A stretch of DNA of 64,000 nt from assembly GCA_035519675.1 (NCBI GenBank), contig DATIWB010000140.1:1-64000 (forward strand). Reading direction: 5' to 3'. The translations under genes were made by a program, and so were the position numbers. Source of the stretch: RPRB01 sp035519675. Its GTDB lineage: Bacteria; Myxococcota; Myxococcia; Myxococcales; Myxococcaceae. Positions 33,961-45,549 of the stretch are shown here, in pieces (the first letter of the stretch is position 1; each line of letters opens with the position of its first letter). A model generated the notes under the pieces. It saw only the letters and a program-made list of their open reading frames with translations. It was not told the DNA's origin and did not search any database.

Positions 33961-34826
33961 GCAGCAGCGGCGGCCGGGCCAGCGAGGCGCACGCTCACCT
34001 CCCAGAGCCGGCGCGCCACCTCCATGTCCTGGGCCTCGGGGCTCGTCCGGCGTTCGCGCTCGTCGAAGAAGTACTTCCCCGTCACGCCCTCCACCTCGGG
34101 CGAGGTCGCCAGGTACACGAGCGTCCGGGCCCCGTGCTCGGGGGTGCGGGCGAACAGCGCCTGACCCCACTTCACCAGCGTCCCCAGCAGCCCGGGGTTG
34201 TTGTGGCCGAAGCCCGTGCTGACGAAGCCCGGATGCATCACGTTCACCGTGACGCCCGTCCCCTCCAGCCGGCGAGCCAGCTCCCGGGTGAAGAGGATGT
34301 TCATCAGCTTCGTGCGCCCGTACACCGAGAACGGGCGGTACCGCCCACGGGCAGACATGAGGTCCTCGAAGTCGATGCGCATCCGGAGGTGCGCGTCCGA
34401 GCTGACGTTCACGATGCGCGCCGGAGCGGAGGATTTCAGCAGGGGCAGCAGCTCCTCCGTCAGGACGAAGTAGGCCAAATGGTTCAGCGCCAGCGTGCGC
34501 TCCAGGCCGTCGGGGGTCAGCTCGCGCCGGGCGAACAGCGCGCCGGCGTTGTTGAGCAGCACGTGCAGCCGGTCGTGCGTTGCCCGGAACTCCCGGGCGA
34601 TGCGGCGCACCTCGGACATCCGGGAGAGGTCTCCGGAGAGAACACCCACCTTCGCCCCGGGGTTCCTCCGCTGCAGCTCGGCGGCCAGGGCATCCAGCCG
34701 GGCCCGGTCCCGGGCCACCAGGACCAGCTCCATCCCCATGGGCGCCAGCGCCTCCGCCGCCGCCCGGCCAATTCCCAGGGTGGCTCCGGTCAGCAGACAG
34801 ACCCGTGGGCGAGACTCGACCCGCAT
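33957..34826 (-). CDS. Short-chain dehydrogenase/reductase, retinol-dehydrogenase-like
   Basis: This is a 289-residue SDR. The cofactor loop is TGATLGIGRAAAEAL, and VARDRARLDALAAEL suggests NADP preference. LLNNAGALFARRELTPDGLE and RTLALNHLAYFVLTEELL follow. The active site has Ser in IVNVSSDAHLR and YxxxK in YGRTKLMN. MHPGFVSTGFGHNNPGLLG and GVTGKYFFDERE match the retinol dehydrogenase 11-14-like clade. It precedes the ceramidase-like gene in a coupled pair, which hints at a lipid substrate (inference). It is divergent from purF across 81 bp. Confidence 0.92.
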   Translation of the reverse strand: MRVESRPRVCLLTGATLGIGRAAAEALAPMGMELVLVARDRARLDALAAELQRRNPGAKVGVLSGDLSRMSEVRRIAREFRATHDRLHVLLNNAGALFARRELTPDGLERTLALNHLAYFVLTEELLPLLKSSAPARIVNVSSDAHLRMRIDFEDLMSARGRYRPFSVYGRTKLMNILFTRELARRLEGTGVTVNVMHPGFVSTGFGHNNPGLLGTLVKWGQALFARTPEHGARTLVYLATSPEVEGVTGKYFFDERERRTSPEAQDMEVARRLWEVSVRLAGPAAAAA

Positions 34827-34907
34827 GAGGGCACAGTAGCAGCCGTCCGGTCCGGCAGGGATGCGAGACGGTCACTTCCCGTGTATGTGAGGCGTTCGAC
34901 CCAAGCC

Positions 34908-36278
<1,371 letters not shown>

Positions 36279-36284
36279 TCTCCG

Positions 36285-37936
36285 GTGGCGGTGTTGGAGA
36301 ACGTGACGGCTGCGGAACCCGGGCGCTCACCGGCCGGGAGCGAGGCGGACCAGCGCCTGGGGCGCTCGGTGCTCATCGGCCTGGTGGTGGTGGGAATCAT
36401 CGCCCTGGTGGGGCCGCTGCTGACCTACCTCAACGAGGTGCGGGAGACCCAGCGGCTGCTCCGGGCCCGGGTGGCCCGCGAGGCGTCGGTGTACGCCGAG
36501 GCGCTGGCGCTGCACTTCGGCACCCTGGAGCACGAGATGGAGCGGCTGGCCTCGCGCCCCCAGGTGGACCTGCTCGACGAGAACCTCCAGCCCGAGCGCG
36601 AGCTGCTCGAGTTCACCCACCACAACTCGCCCTTCTTCTCCGCGGTGCTCTTCCTCGACGGCTCGGGCCTGCCGGTGTGGAGCGAGCCGCACGGAGTGCT
36701 TCCCCCCCTCAGCCGCGCCCAGGACCGATGGTTCCAGCGGCTGCTCCGCACTGACCACCCGGTGGTGGACGCGCTCGAGCCCGGGAGCCGGAGCTTCGTG
36801 GTGGCCGCCCCGGTGATGCGTGCCGGGCGCCTCTCGGGCGCGGTGGTGGGCCTGGTCGATGCCGGCAAGCGCGGTCTGCCGGGAGGGCGAGCCACCATCG
36901 AGGGGTCGACGCTGGTCGTCGCCACCGACCGCGGCGACGTGCTCCTCCCGGCCACACCCCCGGTATGGACCGGCGCCGCGGACTTCCCGCAGCGCGTCGC
37001 GGATCTCCTGGCCCATGGCCGGCCGGCGACGACCGATCTCTCCGGAAAGCCCGAGTACGCCGCCGCCGCCCGCGTCGGTGACACCGGGCTGCGCCTGCTG
37101 CTGGTGGCCGAGGAGACGCCGATGCTGGCCCCGGTCCGGTGGCGCTTCTTCTGGCAGATGCTGCTGGTGCTGGTGGCCCAGACCGTCACCGTGGTGCTCT
37201 TCAGCTGGTTCCTCCGGCGGACCTACCTGCACTACCGGGAGATGGAGGAGGCGCTCGCCCAGCGGGAGAAGCTGGCGGCGCTCGGACAGGCGGCCTCGCT
37301 CATCGCCCACGAGGTGAAGAACTCGCTCAACGGCATGAAGGCCGCGGCCTCGATGCTCTCCGGGGATGGCGACCGCACGCTCCCGGTGAAGACGATGCGC
37401 GGGCAGATCGACCGGCTGAGTCATCTCGCCACCTCGCTGCTCAACTTCGGCCGGCCGGCCAACGCCCAGCTCTCGCTCATGCCGGTGGGTCAGCTGGTCT
37501 CCGAGGCGGTGGAGTCCCTCCGCGTGCTGCCCGAGGCGGAGGAGGTCGAGGTGACGTCGGAGCTCGACACCTCCCTTCAGATTTACTGCGATCCGCTGCT
37601 CCTGGTGACCGCCCTGGACAACCTGCTCCGCAATGCGATGGAGGCTGCGGTGGCGGCCAAGGACCTGGGGAGACAGGCCCACCCCCGCGTCCGCATCACC
37701 ACCCGCCGGGTCGATGGTGTGGTTCGGGTCGAGGTGGAGGATAATGCTGGAGGACCACCGCCGGGGTTCGAGGCGGGCCTGTTCCAGCCCTTCGTGACCA
37801 CGAAGCCGCGGGGTATCGGGCTCGGGCTCTCCATGGCCCGTCAGGCGGTGGAACGACAGGGCGGGTCGCTGGCGTTCGAGCGAACGGCGACGGGGAGCCG
37901 CTTCACGGTGCAGCTCGGGCTGGGAACGACTCCCTC

Positions 37937-37940
<4 letters not shown>
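36285..37940 (+). CDS. Membrane sensor histidine kinase
   Basis: The 551-residue kinase has two transmembrane helices (about 27-49 and 286-308). They bracket a periplasmic domain of about 235 residues that looks like a double Cache/PAS-type sensor. The dimerisation box LIAHEVKNSLNGMKAAASML places the phosphorylated His near residue 342. N, G1 and G2 boxes are DNLLRNAMEAA, VEDNAGGPPPGF and GIGLGLSMARQ. It is coupled by ATGA to the sigma-54 response regulator. Together they resemble ZraSR-type systems and precede a metal efflux operon, so a metal signal is a fair inference. Confidence 0.93.
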
Positions 37941-39280
<1,340 letters not shown>

Positions 39281-39335
39281 CCCGGACCCTCCCCGCCGGT
39301 GCCTCGCTCCTGCGCCCGGCGCGATCCTCGATGTC

Positions 39336-39365
39336 ATTCCGCTGAACCCGCCGCTGCAGCGGAAT
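39336..39365. promoter_or_regulatory. Inverted repeat, candidate response-regulator binding site
   Basis: ATTCCGCTG at 39336-39344 and CAGCGGAAT at 39357-39365 form perfect 9-bp arms separated by 12 bp. A 12-bp perfect palindrome, CCGCTGCAGCGG (39351-39362), overlaps the right arm. The centre lies about 60 bp upstream of the -24 box, a usual place for an enhancer-binding protein. Confidence 0.6.
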
Positions 39366-39410
39366 TGCAGGGACAGTCCCGCCGGCCCAGTCGGTGCGCA
39401 GGGCGACGGG

Positions 39411-39426
39411 TGGCAGGGGCATTGCA
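39411..39426 (+). promoter_or_regulatory. Sigma-54 promoter of the RND efflux operon
   Basis: TGGCAGGGGCATTGCA matches the consensus TGGCAC-N5-TTGCA at all but one base, with exactly 10 bp between the GG and GC. Transcription would start near 39437, which leaves almost no leader before the GTG at 39439. Either that start or the +1 estimate may be off by a few bases. Confidence 0.72.
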
Positions 39427-39438
39427 CGAACAGGCGTC

Positions 39439-40728
39439 GTGAACGTGGTCGCACCTTTGGCGCTTCTCGCCACCCTCTCGGCCTCCCCCGAGGCGCTCGA
39501 TCTCTCGGCGCTCCCGGACGAGCGCACGCTGGTCCAGACGCTCTGGCTCCACGCCCCGGAGCTGACCGCCGCCCGGGCCCGCCTGGGTCAGGCGGCGGCG
39601 GAGGTCATCCGGGCGGAGCAGCTGCCCAATCCGGGCTTCGACTTCCAGTGGGGCACGCTGGCCCTTGGGACAACGAATCCGCCGGGCCTCGACAAGCTCC
39701 GGGACGTCCCCAACTACACCTTCACCCTCAACCAGCCGATCGAGATCGGCAAGCGCGGTCCCCGCCAGGCAGCCAGCCGCTCCGCCCGGGACGCGGCGCT
39801 GTTCGACGCCATCGAGACGTTGCGCCAGCGGTGGTTCGACCTCCTGGAGCGAATCTCGGAGGTGGCCACGGCGGAGATCCGCGTCCGCGCGCTCGAAGAG
39901 ACGGTGGGCGATGCCCAGCGCCTGGCCGACCTCCAGCAAGAGCGGCAGAGGCGCGGGGACATCGCCGGGCTCGACGTGGACCGCGCCGTGCTCGAGGCCG
40001 AGAAGTACGCCTCCAACCTCGGCCAGGAGCGCGAGAAGCTCGCCGCCGCGCTCCTCCTCTGCGCGCAGACGGCGGGCCTCCAATGCCTCCCCTTCGGGAG
40101 CCCGGAGGCGGCGGGCACGTTCCTCGCCGGCCGGCTCGCGGCCAGCCACCCCGTGGCGAACCTCGAGCAGCGGCCCGACCTGCGCTCGCTCCAGGCGCAG
40201 GAGACCGCCGCCCGGAACAGCCTCACCCTCGCCAAGAACCGGTGGATCCCCGACCCCACCTTCCGCATCGGCTACGTGCTCGATCAGTTCATCGTCGCGG
40301 GCAATCAGCACCAGAGCCTGATGGTTGGGGTGAGCATGCCGCTGCCGTTCTTCGACCACGGCCAGGCGGATGCCAGGGCCGCCTCCGCCCTCGCCGAGGC
40401 CGCCGGGCAGGCCCAGCTGCTGCTCCGGGCGGCGAGCATCCGCGACCTGTCATCGCTCGAGCAGCAGCGCGACGCCGCGCTCGCCCGCCGGAGCCGCCTG
40501 ATGGAGCGCACCCTGCCGCTGGCCCGCGACGTGGTGCAGCGGCTGGAGAGCGCCGTGACCCGAGGCGGCGCCCCTCTTCCGGACCTCCTCCTCGCGCGGC
40601 GAACGCTGGGTGACCTCCGGCTCGACGCCGCCGACCTCGACCTCTTCGCCTTCCACCTCACGGTGGCGCAGGCCCGCGCCGCCGGGGAGCTGCCCCCCTT
40701 GCCCCAGAGCGTGCCCCATGTCCCCTGA
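39439..40728 (+). CDS. czcC: Outer-membrane efflux protein (CzcC/TolC-like)
   Basis: This is the outer-membrane channel of a tripartite heavy-metal efflux pump, about 429 residues. A short signal peptide (VVAPLALLATLSASPEA) precedes two OEP repeats. YTFTLNQPIEIGKRGPRQAA and LMVGVSMPLPFFDHGQADAR are the paired conserved stretches before the coiled-coil helices. The start is uncertain: GTG at 39439, 39445 or 39394 are all possible. The upstream sigma-54 promoter argues against 39394. It overlaps the adaptor gene by 11 bp. Confidence 0.87.
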   Translation: MNVVAPLALLATLSASPEALDLSALPDERTLVQTLWLHAPELTAARARLGQAAAEVIRAEQLPNPGFDFQWGTLALGTTNPPGLDKLRDVPNYTFTLNQPIEIGKRGPRQAASRSARDAALFDAIETLRQRWFDLLERISEVATAEIRVRALEETVGDAQRLADLQQERQRRGDIAGLDVDRAVLEAEKYASNLGQEREKLAAALLLCAQTAGLQCLPFGSPEAAGTFLAGRLAASHPVANLEQRPDLRSLQAQETAARNSLTLAKNRWIPDPTFRIGYVLDQFIVAGNQHQSLMVGVSMPLPFFDHGQADARAASALAEAAGQAQLLLRAASIRDLSSLEQQRDAALARRSRLMERTLPLARDVVQRLESAVTRGGAPLPDLLLARRTLGDLRLDAADLDLFAFHLTVAQARAAGELPPLPQSVPHVP

Positions 40729-41902
40729 CGCAGGCTCCGGCGCCCTCGCCGGATTCCGCCGCGCCGCCCGTCCCTCGCTCCTGGTGGGCGGCGGCATCAC
40801 CCTGATTGTCCTGGTGTTCGCCAGCTGGTTCCTGCTCCGCGAACGCGAGACGACGTCCCAGTCCGTCCACCGCATCACCGTCCAGGGCAACACCCTCCAC
40901 ATCCCGGACCAGGCGCCGCAGTGGCGATACGTCGAGCTGGCGACCGCTGTCGAGGCCCCTCCGCTCCCACCGCCCCCCGTCCCGGGACGGGTGAGCTTCG
41001 ACGAGAAGCGGACCGCCTCCCTGAGCGCGCCGCTGCCCGGCCGGGTGGAGCGGGTGCAGGTCCGCATCGGCGACCGGGTGCAGGAGGGAGACCGGCTGTT
41101 CAACGTCCGCTCCGCGGCGTGGGCGGATCTCGAGCGGGAGATGGCCTCCGGCCGGGCCAACGTGGAGGTGAAGCGGCGCATCGCCGCCCGCGCGCGCGAG
41201 CTGGTGGAGATCCGCGCCGCCCCGGAGAAGGACGCGCTCGCCGCCGAGGCGGACCTCCACGAGGCCGAGCTGGCCGCCCGCGCCTCGGCCGCCAAGCGCG
41301 CCTCGCTCCGCATCGCCCCCGAGGGCGACAACCTGTTCTGGGTGGTCGCCCCGCGCTCGGGGACCATCGTCGACCTCGACGTGGTCGCCAGCCAGGAGGT
41401 CCAGCCCTCCGGGGACCACCCGCTGGTGCGCATCTCCGAGCTGTCCGAGGTGCTGGTCCTGGCCGACGTGCAGGAGAGCGACGCCTATGACCTCCACACT
41501 GGCGGAGAGGTCACCATCCGCACCCGCGCCGGCAGCGTCACCCGAGCCGGCACCATCGACCGCATCTCCGAGGTGGTGGACCCCAAGCGGCGCACCGTCG
41601 AGCTGCGCATCCGCGCGGCCAACCAGGACCGGGCGCTCCGACCCAACTCCTTCGTCGACGTCGAGCTCCAGTCCGACCCGTCCCAGAAACGGGTGCGGGT
41701 CCCCGCCGAGGCGGTGGTCACCGATGGGCAGAGCTCGGTGGTCTTCGTCTCCCGCGGCGAGGGAAAGCTCGAGCGGGTGACCGTCACCCCGGGTCGCCAG
41801 CGCAGCGGGGAGATCGAGCTCCGGGCCGGCCTCGAGCCCGGGGCGCGGTACGTGAGCAAGGGCGCCATCCTCCTCTTGAACCAGCTCGAGCTCGAGCAAT
41901 AG
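40718..41902 (+). CDS. czcB: Periplasmic adaptor of RND metal efflux (CzcB-like)
   Basis: The 394-residue membrane-fusion protein has an N-terminal anchor (SLLVGGGITLIVLVFASWFL). Lipoyl-type halves follow (GRVERVQVRIGDRVQEGDRL, APRSGTIVDLDVVASQEVQP) around a short hairpin. Beta-barrel and membrane-proximal domains end at EIELRAGLEPGARYVSKG and LLLNQLELE. It connects the RND pump to the outer-membrane channel. No long His-rich tail is present. The start at MSPDAG lies within the end of the channel gene, and the pump follows after 4 bp. Confidence 0.92.
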   Translation: MSPDAGSGALAGFRRAARPSLLVGGGITLIVLVFASWFLLRERETTSQSVHRITVQGNTLHIPDQAPQWRYVELATAVEAPPLPPPPVPGRVSFDEKRTASLSAPLPGRVERVQVRIGDRVQEGDRLFNVRSAAWADLEREMASGRANVEVKRRIAARARELVEIRAAPEKDALAAEADLHEAELAARASAAKRASLRIAPEGDNLFWVVAPRSGTIVDLDVVASQEVQPSGDHPLVRISELSEVLVLADVQESDAYDLHTGGEVTIRTRAGSVTRAGTIDRISEVVDPKRRTVELRIRAANQDRALRPNSFVDVELQSDPSQKRVRVPAEAVVTDGQSSVVFVSRGEGKLERVTVTPGRQRSGEIELRAGLEPGARYVSKGAILLLNQLELEQ

Positions 41903-41906
41903 GGCC

Positions 41907-44900
41907 GTGTTCCAGCACCTGGTCGACTTCTCGCTGAAGAACAAGGCGGCGGTTCTGGCCCTCACCGCCATCGTCGCGGCGTGGGGCTGGCTGTCGTTCC
42001 GCGACCTCACCGTCGAGGCATTCCCCGACCCGACCGAGACCCAGGTCCAGGTCATCACCCTCTACCCGGGCCAGCCGGCCGAGGAGGTGGAGCGCCAGCT
42101 GGGTCTGCCGCTCGAGCGGGCGCTGAACGGCATCCCGCAGCTGTCGCGGCTGCGGAACCTGTCGCTGTTCGGCCTCTCCTACGTCACCCTCACCTTCAAC
42201 GACGGGACCGACGGGCTCTGGGCCCGGCAGCAAGTCCTGGAGCGGCTCCGCGAGGCCGACCTGCCCGAGGGCATCGTCCCCCAGCTGGGGCCCTACGCCA
42301 CGCCCATCGGGGAGGTGTACCGCTACACGCTGGTCGGCGCGGGCGGGGATCCGATGAAGCTCCGGACCCTCCAGGACTGGGTGGTGCGCCCGGCATTCCT
42401 CCGGGTGAACGGGGTGGCCGACGTGGTGAGCATCGGCGGGCTCCAGCGGGAGATCCACGTCCAGCCCGACCCATCGCGCCTGGCCGCGCACGGGCTGACG
42501 CTGGCCTCGCTCGAGCAGGGCATCAAGGGCGGAAGCGTGAACGCCTCGGGCGGGGTGCTGGAGCGCGGGGCCGAGCAGCTCGTCATCCGCAGCGAAGGGC
42601 TGTTCACCAGCGTCGAGGACCTCAAGGCGGTCCGCCTCGCGACCGAGGAGGGCACGCCGGTCTTCCTCAAGGACGTGGCCACCGTCACCGAGGGCTGGTC
42701 CCCGCGCCAGGGCGTGGTCAGCCGCAACGAGTCGATGGACACCGTGCAGGGCGTGGTGCTGATGCGGCGGGGGGAGAACCCCTCGCAGGTGCTGACGCGG
42801 ATCCGGAACGCGGTGCTGGACATCGACCGCCGGCTCGCGCCCGACGGCGTGAAGCTGGACCCGTTCTACGACCGCACCGACCTGGTGGGCACCACCTTGC
42901 GGACGGTGGGCCACAACCTGCTCGAGGGAGCAGCGCTGGTGACCCTGGTCCTCTTCGTGTTCCTGCTCGACCTGCGCGCCGCGCTGGTGGTGGGCACGCT
43001 CATCCCGCTCTCGCTGCTCACCTCGTTCATCTACCTCCACCTCCGAGGGATGAGCGCCAACCTCCTCTCGATGGGGGCGGTGGACTTCGGGGTCATCGTC
43101 GATGGCGGGGTGGTGATCATCGAGGCCATCCTCGCCCGCATGGCCCTGTCCCGGGGCTCGGCCGAGACGGTGGAGGAGAAGATCCGGCAGGCCACCACCG
43201 CGGTGGTGAGGCCCACGGTGTTCGCGCTGCTGATCATCATCGCCGCCTACCTTCCCATCTTCCTCCTCCAGCGGGTGGAGGGGAGAATCTTCTCCCCGAT
43301 GGCGAACACCGTGGTCTCGGCACTGGCCGGGGCGCTGTTCTTCTCGGTGACGCTGGTGCCGGTCCTCGCCGCGCTGGTGTGGCGAAAGCCGGTGACCCAC
43401 GGCGAGTCGCCGCTCCTCTCCTGGGTGGCGAGGCGGTACGAGCCCACCTTGCGTTTCTGCCTCCGCCACCCTGCCCTGCTCATCGGCTCGGTCGGCGTGC
43501 TCCTCGCCGGCGCGGCGATGGTCCTGCCGAGGCTGGGCAGCGAGTTCCTCCCCGAGTTGAACGAGGGCGCGCTGTACATGACCTTCACCCTGCCGGCGAA
43601 CAGCTCGCTCACCGAGGGCCGGAAGCTGGTGCCGCGCATCACCCAGCTGCTCCAGGGCGTACCTCAAGTGGAAGCCGTGCTCTCGCAGCTCGGGCGCCCC
43701 GAGGACGGCACCGACGCGAAGCTGGCCAACAACCTCGAGTTCTTCGTGAAGCTGACGCCACCGCACCGCTGGCCCCGCGAGACGCCGACCCTGGGCAGCG
43801 TGCTCGACGTGCTGCAGTCCCGCATCGCGGAGATCCCCGGCATCGAGGCAAACTTCAGCCAGCCCATCCGCGACAACGTCAACGAGAGCATCAGCGGCCA
43901 GCAGGGGCAGATCGCGGTGAAGCTCTACGGCGACGACCTGGGCGCACTCCAGGCCCAGGCGGAGAAGGTGAAGGCGGCCATCGCCAAGGTGCCCGGAGCG
44001 GCGGACCTGGCGCTGGTAAAGAGCGCCTCGGTGCTTCAAGTGAGGGTCAAGCCGAACCGGGTGGCACTGGCCCGCTACGGAATGGACCTCGGCGACTTCC
44101 AGCACGTGTTCCAGACCGCGCTGGGAGGGCGCCCGGTGGCCGACTTCTGGGAGGGCGAGCGCAAGTTCGACGTGGTGCTGCGGCTTCCCCCGGCCGACCG
44201 CGACGACGTGGAGAAGATCCGCTCGCTGCGCGTCCCGGTGGACGGAGGCCTCACCATCCCGCTCTCGGCGCTGGCCGAGGTGGAGACCGGCGTGGGCCGG
44301 GCGAGCGTCAACCGGGAGAACGGCCGGCGCTACATCGGCATCCGGATGAACGTCCGGGGCCGGGACATGGGCGGCTTCGTGAACGAGGCCCGCGAGCGCG
44401 TGGAGCGGGACGCCTCCCTGGCCAAGGGCATGTCGATCGAGTGGGGCGGCGAGTTCGAGAACAAGGAGCGGGCGATGGCCCGGCTGGCGACGGTGGTGCC
44501 GGTGGCCCTGCTGATCACCCTGGTCCTGCTGTTCAAGGCCTTCGACTCGCTGTCGCTGGCGGTCCTCACCTTGCTCAACGTGCCCTTCGCTCTGCTGGGC
44601 GGGGTGTTCGGGCTGTGGGCGGCCGGCTTCCCGCTCAGCGTCTCGGCGGCGGTGGGCTTCATCGCCCTCATCGGACAGGCGTCGCTCAACGGCGTGCTGG
44701 TGCTGTCGGCCATCGCCGGGCGCCGGGAGCGGGGCGAGTCGCTGGACGAGGCCATCGTCGCCGGGGCGCGGGAGCGGCTCAGACCGGTGCTCATGACCGC
44801 CAGCCTGGCGGCGCTGGGACTGGTCCCGGCGGCGCTCTCCCGTGGCATCGGGAGCGAGACCCAGCGTCCGCTGGCGGTGGTCATCGTGGCCGGGACGCTC

Positions 44901-45023
44901 TCGGCCTGTGCGCTGACCCTGCTGCTGCTGCCGGTGATGTACCGGATCTGGGAGCAGCTGGTGGAGCGTTCACGCCCCGCCGGCTCGCGCACCGCCGCCG
45001 AGCCCGTGGTCGGGCCCATCTGA
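41907..45023 (+). CDS. czcA: Heavy-metal RND efflux pump (CzcA/CusA family)
   Basis: This 1038-residue proton-driven inner-membrane exporter has two repeats of six transmembrane helices and two large periplasmic loops. The TM4 signature reads DFGVIVDGGVVIIE near residue 393. In the published HME-RND grouping, the DFG-x3-DG pattern goes with divalent ions (Zn, Co, Cd, Ni) rather than Cu/Ag. The usual VEN end is replaced by IEA, so the metal call is tentative. The GTG at 41907 begins MFQHLVDFSLKNKAAVLALT. A dyad overlaps its stop codon. Confidence 0.95.
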   Translation: MFQHLVDFSLKNKAAVLALTAIVAAWGWLSFRDLTVEAFPDPTETQVQVITLYPGQPAEEVERQLGLPLERALNGIPQLSRLRNLSLFGLSYVTLTFNDGTDGLWARQQVLERLREADLPEGIVPQLGPYATPIGEVYRYTLVGAGGDPMKLRTLQDWVVRPAFLRVNGVADVVSIGGLQREIHVQPDPSRLAAHGLTLASLEQGIKGGSVNASGGVLERGAEQLVIRSEGLFTSVEDLKAVRLATEEGTPVFLKDVATVTEGWSPRQGVVSRNESMDTVQGVVLMRRGENPSQVLTRIRNAVLDIDRRLAPDGVKLDPFYDRTDLVGTTLRTVGHNLLEGAALVTLVLFVFLLDLRAALVVGTLIPLSLLTSFIYLHLRGMSANLLSMGAVDFGVIVDGGVVIIEAILARMALSRGSAETVEEKIRQATTAVVRPTVFALLIIIAAYLPIFLLQRVEGRIFSPMANTVVSALAGALFFSVTLVPVLAALVWRKPVTHGESPLLSWVARRYEPTLRFCLRHPALLIGSVGVLLAGAAMVLPRLGSEFLPELNEGALYMTFTLPANSSLTEGRKLVPRITQLLQGVPQVEAVLSQLGRPEDGTDAKLANNLEFFVKLTPPHRWPRETPTLGSVLDVLQSRIAEIPGIEANFSQPIRDNVNESISGQQGQIAVKLYGDDLGALQAQAEKVKAAIAKVPGAADLALVKSASVLQVRVKPNRVALARYGMDLGDFQHVFQTALGGRPVADFWEGERKFDVVLRLPPADRDDVEKIRSLRVPVDGGLTIPLSALAEVETGVGRASVNRENGRRYIGIRMNVRGRDMGGFVNEARERVERDASLAKGMSIEWGGEFENKERAMARLATVVPVALLITLVLLFKAFDSLSLAVLTLLNVPFALLGGVFGLWAAGFPLSVSAAVGFIALIGQASLNGVLVLSAIAGRRERGESLDEAIVAGARERLRPVLMTASLAALGLVPAALSRGIGSETQRPLAVVIVAGTLSACALTLLLLPVMYRIWEQLVERSRPAGSRTAAEPVVGPI

Positions 45024-45046
45024 CACCGCCAGTGTGGTTGTCAGAT
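45018..45046. terminator. Inverted repeat across the czcA stop codon
   Basis: ATCTGACA (45018-45025) pairs with TGTCAGAT (45039-45046), with a further ACAC/GTGT pairing possible inside. The stop codon TGA lies in the left arm. No clear T-run follows, so it could terminate transcription, stabilise the 3' end or bind a protein. Confidence 0.45.
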
Positions 45047-45104
45047 CCGCCCGCGGAAGTTTGATTGACGCCCATCGCCCGCGCGATCAGGGTGCGCGCC
45101 GCAC

Positions 45105-45470
45105 ATGGTCGAGGTCCGAGCGCTTCCGGCGCGCGAGCGGGTGATGATCGTCCTTCGGGGACAGGTGCTGGCGGAGGAGCTGGAGGAGGCGGAGCGGAAG
45201 CTGCGACAGGCGCTCCCGGGGCTCGGGCCCGCGTTCGACGTCATCGCCGACATCTCGGGCGCCGAGCCGCTCGGCCCGGAGGCGATGGCGGGAGCGCGGC
45301 GACTGGCCGAGCTGCTCGCACCGGCGGGGCTCCGCATCCACGTCCGGGTGGTGGGCCGCAGCGCTCAGACCGCACTGCAGTTCCAGCGGATCAGCCGCGC
45401 CGTGGGCTACGACTCGCGGCTGGCCTTCTCGCTGGCCGAGGCCGAAGGGCTGCTCGACGCGTCCGGCTAG
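45105..45470 (+). CDS. STAS-like domain protein
   Basis: This is a 121-residue single-domain protein. The pattern VMIVLRGQVLAEELEEAERK, FDVIADISGAEPLGPEAMAG, RRLAELLAPAGLRIHVRVV and a final helix resembles a STAS/anti-anti-sigma fold. The position that would be phosphorylated in SpoIIAA (D-S/T) is not clear: the strand end reads DISGAE. It stands 81 bp after the efflux operon. The family assignment is by fold pattern only. Confidence 0.6.
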   Translation: MVEVRALPARERVMIVLRGQVLAEELEEAERKLRQALPGLGPAFDVIADISGAEPLGPEAMAGARRLAELLAPAGLRIHVRVVGRSAQTALQFQRISRAVGYDSRLAFSLAEAEGLLDASG

Positions 45471-45549
45471 GGGCCTCCACCGTTTGCCACAGCAGTTCTC
45501 CACAAGTTGGAGCTGGGGCCTGTGCGGAAGCTGTGGGAAGGTGCCGCGG

